Below, piece by piece: positions 60,052 to 64,000 of a DNA stretch of 64,000 bases. Position 1 is the first letter of the stretch; each line of letters begins with the position of its first letter. Both the position numbers and the translations under genes were made by a program. Under the pieces are notes generated by a model. That model was not told the origin of the DNA, did not search any database, and saw nothing but the letters and a program-made list of their open reading frames with translations. The DNA comes from CAIJXB01 sp964455905. Lineage in GTDB: Bacteria > Chlamydiota > Chlamydiia > Chlamydiales > Rhabdochlamydiaceae. The stretch is taken from NCBI GenBank assembly GCA_964455905.1, contig CAYVYN010000001.1, positions 372,001 through 436,000 of the forward strand, in the 5' to 3' direction.

Positions 60052-60945
60052 TTATTTAGAGCTTTTCTTGGGAGTTGGAGTTTTTCTTCGAAGAGTCCAT
60101 TGTAACTCTTCTTGTAATTCTGGAGGCAAAGAAAGCTTTGTTAGCTTTTCTAGTCTTCCAATAGAGATCGAATCGTCAAGAGAGTCTACTAGAAGAAGTA
60201 GGTAAGTAAAAAATAGCGGCCGATTTTGAGTCTCTGGAAGCTCAAGAAGATCTAGGCTCGTATTTTTTACGAAAGAATCGTTTTGAAAGGGTAATAGAGC
60301 GATTGCTGCATTTTCATTTTCTTGTGTGATAGGAGTTTTCTTTAACGTCGTAAGAAGGAAATCCTTAGCTTCATCTCCTATTTGAAAAAGAGCAGAGATA
60401 AGGGGTTCTTCCCCAAAGAATTCCGCTTTACGGATCGCTTCAAAAAGAGGGATAATCGCTTCTTTTACTTTAAGAACGCCAAGACACTCTCCTGCTAAAA
60501 TAGGTGCTAAACCATACCCTGGAAAAAGAGGATCATAGAAGTCATCTTCTTTTAAAAGTCTTAAAAGAAGGGGGATGACTTTTTCTTTCAATGCACAGAC
60601 TTCTTCTATAAGTTTTTCTGGGTGTTCTTCTTCTGAAAGAATAAGATCCGCTAGCTTTTTTTGCGTACCAGTAGCTGTTTGTAGTTTGTGGTAGGCTTCT
60701 TTTGCTTTTTCTATTTTTTGGAGATCTTCTTCTGTTAGTAAAATTTCTTTTAGAGGAGATGGGCTTTGTTTTTCTAAGAAGGCAAGTCTTTCGATTCTTT
60801 CGATATCAAAAGCCTCTTGGATACCCTTTCCTTCATTGTAATAATAGTCGAGCATGACAGGAAATTCTCCCTGAAAGTGCACTTCTTTATGCATGAGTAT
60901 TTCTATATCTGTTTCTTCTACAAAAAAAGGATCTTCAGCGTTCAT
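60052..60945 (-). CDS. HEAT-like helical protein downstream of lipA
   Basis: A 297-residue, acidic helical protein. Residues about 120-260 suggest HEAT-like repeats (LKEKVIPLLLRLLKEDD, VKEAIIPLFEAIRKAEF, EEPLISALFQIGDEAKDFL). The N-terminal 110 residues are unrecognised. It overlaps lipA by four bases (ATGA) and is the last gene before the terminator. It is likely to bind protein partners. A link to lipoylation is only suggested by context. Confidence 0.72.
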   Translation of the reverse strand: MNAEDPFFVEETDIEILMHKEVHFQGEFPVMLDYYYNEGKGIQEAFDIERIERLAFLEKQSPSPLKEILLTEEDLQKIEKAKEAYHKLQTATGTQKKLADLILSEEEHPEKLIEEVCALKEKVIPLLLRLLKEDDFYDPLFPGYGLAPILAGECLGVLKVKEAIIPLFEAIRKAEFFGEEPLISALFQIGDEAKDFLLTTLKKTPITQENENAAIALLPFQNDSFVKNTSLDLLELPETQNRPLFFTYLLLLVDSLDDSISIGRLEKLTKLSLPPELQEELQWTLRRKTPTPKKSSK

Positions 60946-61883
60946 ATAGTTTCTTTTGGGGGTGTTGTTTTAGTGAGGATACTTTGGATTTCTCCTGCGT
61001 TATAGCTAGATCGGACAAAAGGACCTGAGTATACGTGTTTTGCGCCTATTTCGTAGCCAAACTCTTCGTATTCTTTAAATTCTTCTGGAGTTACAAACGT
61101 TTTTACTCGAAGTTTTTTACTATTTGCTTGTAGGTAATGTCCAATTGTAATGATATCACAGCCTGCTTTTACAAGGTCTACCATCGTTTCTTTTACTTGC
61201 TCTTTAGTTTCTCCTAACCCAACCATAATACCAGATTTGACAAACCCTACTTTGTTTTGCGCTTTTACGTAGGAAAGAACTTCTAGTGTTCTTTCATAAG
61301 AAGCTTTATGCCTTACCCGAGGAGTTAATTCTCTTACTGTTTCGATATTATGATTAAAAATTTCAGGGCGCTCTGCCAATACAAGATCTAAAGAAGATTT
61401 CATTCCGCCAAAATCAGAGGTAAGAACTTCTATCGTTACGCCTGGATTTTGCCGACGGACTTCCTTGATGATTTTACCAATTTGTGCAGCCCCGCCATCT
61501 GGAAGGTCGTCTCTTGCCACCATCGTGATGACCACATGTTTTAGTCCTAGTTCTTTCGTGGAGGCAGCAATCCTTTCTGGTTCATCAGCCTCTGGTTGCT
61601 TTGGTGTTTTGTTAAAGTCTATATCGCAAAAACCGCAGTTTCTTGTGCACTCTTTACCAAGGGTTAAAAAAGTGGCTGTTTTTTTCGAATAACATTCCAT
61701 TCTATTAGGACATTTTGCCTCTTCGCAGACAGTGTTTAGGCGATGTTTTTCTAAAATAGCGTCTGTTTTAAATGTTTGACCTCCCGCCGGTATTTTGCGG
61801 TGGAGCCAGGAAGGAAATCTACCTAGCGTTCCTTCCTCGGGATTTTCAGGGAGTACATTTAGCTTGTTTTTTCCGCACGACAT
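60942..61883 (-). CDS. lipA: Lipoyl synthase
   Basis: A 313-residue radical SAM enzyme that inserts sulfur into octanoyl chains on lipoyl domains. The auxiliary iron-sulfur cluster motif is CEEAKCPNRMEC and the radical SAM motif is CTRNCGFCDI. The C-terminal RSSYNAGE is also conserved. The order lpdA-lipA matches Chlamydia, where the products build the lipoate-dependent dehydrogenases. ATG 61883 lies 8 bases after the end of lpdA. Confidence 0.96.
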   Translation of the reverse strand: MSCGKNKLNVLPENPEEGTLGRFPSWLHRKIPAGGQTFKTDAILEKHRLNTVCEEAKCPNRMECYSKKTATFLTLGKECTRNCGFCDIDFNKTPKQPEADEPERIAASTKELGLKHVVITMVARDDLPDGGAAQIGKIIKEVRRQNPGVTIEVLTSDFGGMKSSLDLVLAERPEIFNHNIETVRELTPRVRHKASYERTLEVLSYVKAQNKVGFVKSGIMVGLGETKEQVKETMVDLVKAGCDIITIGHYLQANSKKLRVKTFVTPEEFKEYEEFGYEIGAKHVYSGPFVRSSYNAGEIQSILTKTTPPKETI

Positions 61884-61891
61884 GGGACGTT

Positions 61892-63295
61892 TTACCCTCT
61901 TCTAGTTTTAGGAGGAAAATGGATAGGCGTACCTTTTGCAAGCAAAGAAGCTTCAAGCCAAGCTTCAGATAGCGTAGGATGAGCGTGGATTGTTTCTTCG
62001 ATGCACTCGATGGTAAGTTCGTTGGCAATTGCAACAGCCATTTCAGCAATCAGCGAAGAAGCATCATGTCCTACGACTTGAGCGCCTAAAATAAGTCCTG
62101 TTTTTTTATCGATAAGTACTTGTGCAAAACCTTCAGTTTCCATTGCTGCAATAGACTTGCCTAAAGCTTGGAAAGGGAACTTCCCGACACTGATTTCTTT
62201 CCCTGTTTTTTGTGCTTCCTCTAGTGTCATACCCACCATGGCAATTTCTGGATGCGTAAAAATAACAGCAGGCACTGCTAAATAATTCATGTGAATCTCT
62301 TTATTTGTCGCATGTGATGCAGCGACAATTCCTTGATGTGATGCTACGTGCGCAAGTAGGAATTTTCCCGTTACATCACCAATAGCATAGATGCCCGGAA
62401 CGTTTGTTTGCATTTGGGAATTGACTAAGATTTCTCCTTTATCTCCCACCGCTACTCCAGCTTTTTCTAACCCAAGCCCTTCAGATACAATTTTGCGTCC
62501 TGTGGCTACAAGGGCTATATCGGCTTCGATTGAATCTTTGCCTTTGAGTCGAATTGATACGCCATTTTCTGTTTTGTCAATTCCTTCCACGAAAGCTTCT
62601 GTTGTAATTTCAATCCCTTTTTTCTTAAAGGCTTTTGTGATGGTGTCTGAAATAAGAACCCCTTGCGCCGCTAAAAGAGAGGGAAGAGCTTCAATGAGAG
62701 AAACCTCCACACCTAGTTCAGCAAAAAGAGAAGCAAATTCACACCCTATATAACCACCACCAATGATGGCAATTTTTTTGGGGAGTTCGTTTCTTTCTAA
62801 AATAGAAGAGGAGTTGAATATTTTTTCGTGATCACAGCGAAATGCTGGGATGTCAAAAGGGATCGATCCAGTTGCTATAATCGCTTTTTCAAACCGAATA
62901 AGTTCGCCTTCTTCGCTAAAGACTTTAAGCTCGTTAGGGGATGTGAATTCTGCCTTGCCTTGGATGACCGTAATACAATTAGACTGAATAAGTCCGCCTA
63001 AACTTTTTCTTATGCCTTCTACGACGCTATTTTTTCTTGCGTGCATTTTACTGTAGTCAAAAGTAACAGGGCCGGTTTCTATTCCAAAATCTTTTGCGGA
63101 TTTTACTTTGCTTAGCATAAGGGCATTAGCAATGAGTGTTTTAGTAGGGATACAGCCAACATTTAGACAAGTGCCGCCAAGGTATCCTTTTTCAATAAGG
63201 GCTACGCTTTTACCTGCTTGAGAAGCTTTTATGGCTGCTACATAGCCTCCTGGGCCAGCTCCGATTACGACAAGATCAAAATTTCTTCTTTGCAT
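61892..63295 (-). CDS. lpdA: Dihydrolipoamide dehydrogenase
   Basis: A 467-residue FAD-dependent E3 subunit of pyruvate and 2-oxoglutarate dehydrogenase. The FAD site is VIGAGPGGYVAAIKASQAG, the redox disulfide is in GGTCLNVGCIPTK, and the NAD site is IIGGGYIGCEFASLFAELG. The dimer domain ends with the catalytic His-Glu (IHAHPTLSEAWLEA). It is first of the lpdA-lipA-HEAT operon. The start ATG 63295 has AAAGG within a GAAAAAGG region upstream. Confidence 0.97.
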   Translation of the reverse strand: MQRRNFDLVVIGAGPGGYVAAIKASQAGKSVALIEKGYLGGTCLNVGCIPTKTLIANALMLSKVKSAKDFGIETGPVTFDYSKMHARKNSVVEGIRKSLGGLIQSNCITVIQGKAEFTSPNELKVFSEEGELIRFEKAIIATGSIPFDIPAFRCDHEKIFNSSSILERNELPKKIAIIGGGYIGCEFASLFAELGVEVSLIEALPSLLAAQGVLISDTITKAFKKKGIEITTEAFVEGIDKTENGVSIRLKGKDSIEADIALVATGRKIVSEGLGLEKAGVAVGDKGEILVNSQMQTNVPGIYAIGDVTGKFLLAHVASHQGIVAASHATNKEIHMNYLAVPAVIFTHPEIAMVGMTLEEAQKTGKEISVGKFPFQALGKSIAAMETEGFAQVLIDKKTGLILGAQVVGHDASSLIAEMAVAIANELTIECIEETIHAHPTLSEAWLEASLLAKGTPIHFPPKTRRG

Positions 63296-63368
63296 TTTTC
63301 TGAGTCCTTTTTCTTTGCGTACTGTTTTTGGCTAAGTATACCTAATGGACTGAAATGTTTCTATGTAT

Positions 63369-63398
63369 TTGACATTTCATTGAGTTAAAAGGCATAGT
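63369..63398 (+). promoter_or_regulatory. Promoter candidate for the dienelactone hydrolase gene
   Basis: TTGACA at 63369-63374, an 18-base spacer and CATAGT at 63393-63398. The start codon lies 28 bases downstream. Confidence 0.45.
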
Positions 63399-63425
63399 CT
63401 TTTTTTATTTAGGAAGGTCATTGCT

Positions 63426-64000
63426 ATGGAAATTCGTAAAATTACTTATTATGACAAAGATGTTGTATTGGAAGCTACAGTAGCTATTCCTCAAGGAGGA
63501 CAAAAAAAACCTTTAGTTATGATTTTTCCTTCTTGGGAAGGTAAAAATGCGTTTGCTGAAAAAAAAGCCACTGAGCTCGCAAAACTTGGTTTTATAGGTT
63601 GTGCATTAGATCCTTACGGGATAGGAAAACTGGGAAAAAATAAAGAAGAGTGCTCTTTGCTTATGGGGCCTCTTATTGAAAATAGAGAAAATCTTCATAG
63701 ACGTGTTTTAGCCAGTTTATCTCTTTTCCAAAAAATTTCTGAAGCAGATATAGAAAAAGTGGCTGTAATAGGTTTTTGTTTTGGAGGGTTATGTGCTTTA
63801 GATTTAGCTAGGGAAGGGGCCTTGCTTAAGGGCGTAGTAAGTTTTCATGGTCTTTTATCGACTCCCTTTAAAAATTCTTCTACGCCTTTTCATTCAAAAG
63901 TTCTTGTTTTGCACGGAGACAAAGATCCTATGGTATCCAAAGAGGATGTTGCTAGTTTTTGCGCAGAGATGGAGGAAAGATCAGTTGATTTTCAAGTGCA
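63426..64000 (+). CDS. Dienelactone hydrolase family protein, N-terminal part
   Basis: The gene starts at ATG 63426 behind AAGG and runs past the right edge; 191 codons are visible with no stop. It is an alpha/beta hydrolase: PSWEGKNAFAEKKATELAK, ALDPYGIGKLGK and the nucleophile elbow GFCFGG with Cys118. VLHGDKDPMVS carries the acid residue. The histidine lies beyond the window. Family members hydrolyse cyclic esters, and the physiological substrate in chlamydiae is unknown. Confidence 0.85.
   Translation, partial: MEIRKITYYDKDVVLEATVAIPQGGQKKPLVMIFPSWEGKNAFAEKKATELAKLGFIGCALDPYGIGKLGKNKEECSLLMGPLIENRENLHRRVLASLSLFQKISEADIEKVAVIGFCFGGLCALDLAREGALLKGVVSFHGLLSTPFKNSSTPFHSKVLVLHGDKDPMVSKEDVASFCAEMEERSVDFQV

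Noticed and set aside
1..64000. CRISPR arrays, rRNA genes, insertion sequences
   Set aside because: No regularly spaced repeats, rRNA-like sequences or transposase reading frames were seen anywhere in the window.

Overview
The window looks like a piece of an environmental (Parachlamydiales-type: Rhabdochlamydia, Simkania or Parachlamydia-like) chlamydial chromosome. The DNA is AT-rich, with little space between genes. Several hallmarks point to the phylum: a topoisomerase I with a C-terminal SWIB domain, the uvrD-rpoN, mutL-pepP, lpdA-lipA and glgC/metallophosphoesterase neighbourhoods remembered from Chlamydia genomes, a TrpR, and minor pseudopilins of a chlamydial-type secretion system. The placement is inference from gene content and remembered order; no database was searched.

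Layout. 1-2.0 kb: end of a mannose-1-phosphate guanylyltransferase/isomerase and an O-antigen ligase/polymerase-like membrane protein. 2.0-4.0 kb (minus): three related Ser/Thr/Asn/Gln-rich proteins of unknown function. 4.2-8.1 kb (minus): a serine-hydrolase relative that has lost its nucleophile, and topA. 8.3-10.4 kb: a membrane HExxH protein and an exported beta-propeller protein. 10.4-14.8 kb (minus): DMT transporter, UvrD/PcrA helicase and sigma-54. 15.2-16.1 kb: a small secreted toxin-like gene carrying two frame changes, overlapped by an intact candidate immunity gene. 16.3-19.9 kb: putA. 20.1-23.5 kb: a NamZ-like (DUF1343) exported protein and the groES-groEL operon with a CIRCE operator, a good promoter and a terminator. 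23.6-27.2 kb: trpR, an unknown gene, a POT peptide transporter and a PrmA-like methyltransferase.

27.3-30.1 kb: a tight operon of two glycosyltransferases around a beta-propeller, all three with signal peptides. 30.1-33.9 kb: a degenerate PP2C-like protein, tRNA-Arg(ACG), a metallo-beta-lactamase-fold hydrolase, AhpC and an unknown exported protein. 34-37 kb: a membrane sulfatase/phosphoethanolamine-transferase-like protein whose ribosome binding site lies in a strong hairpin, then a lipase-like protein. 37-39.4 kb (minus): an 807-residue protein with a CX5R phosphatase motif, a candidate effector. 39.6-44.9 kb: rsgA, an rRNA methyltransferase, an unknown protein and metN-metI-metQ. 45-47 kb: a tandem gene family with one decayed copy. 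47-54.6 kb: CCA/poly(A) nucleotidyltransferase, mutL, pepP, a class III nucleotide cyclase and a PhoR-like histidine kinase. 55-57 kb (minus): pseudopilins. 57-64 kb: an unknown acidic protein, a metallophosphoesterase, glgC, a HEAT-like protein, lipA and lpdA with a clear terminator, and the start of a dienelactone hydrolase.

The housekeeping genes are conventional. The accessory material is envelope and sugar modification, exported proteins likely to meet the host, and a toxin/immunity locus. Many genes start with TTG or GTG behind good Shine-Dalgarno sequences, and starts were moved accordingly.
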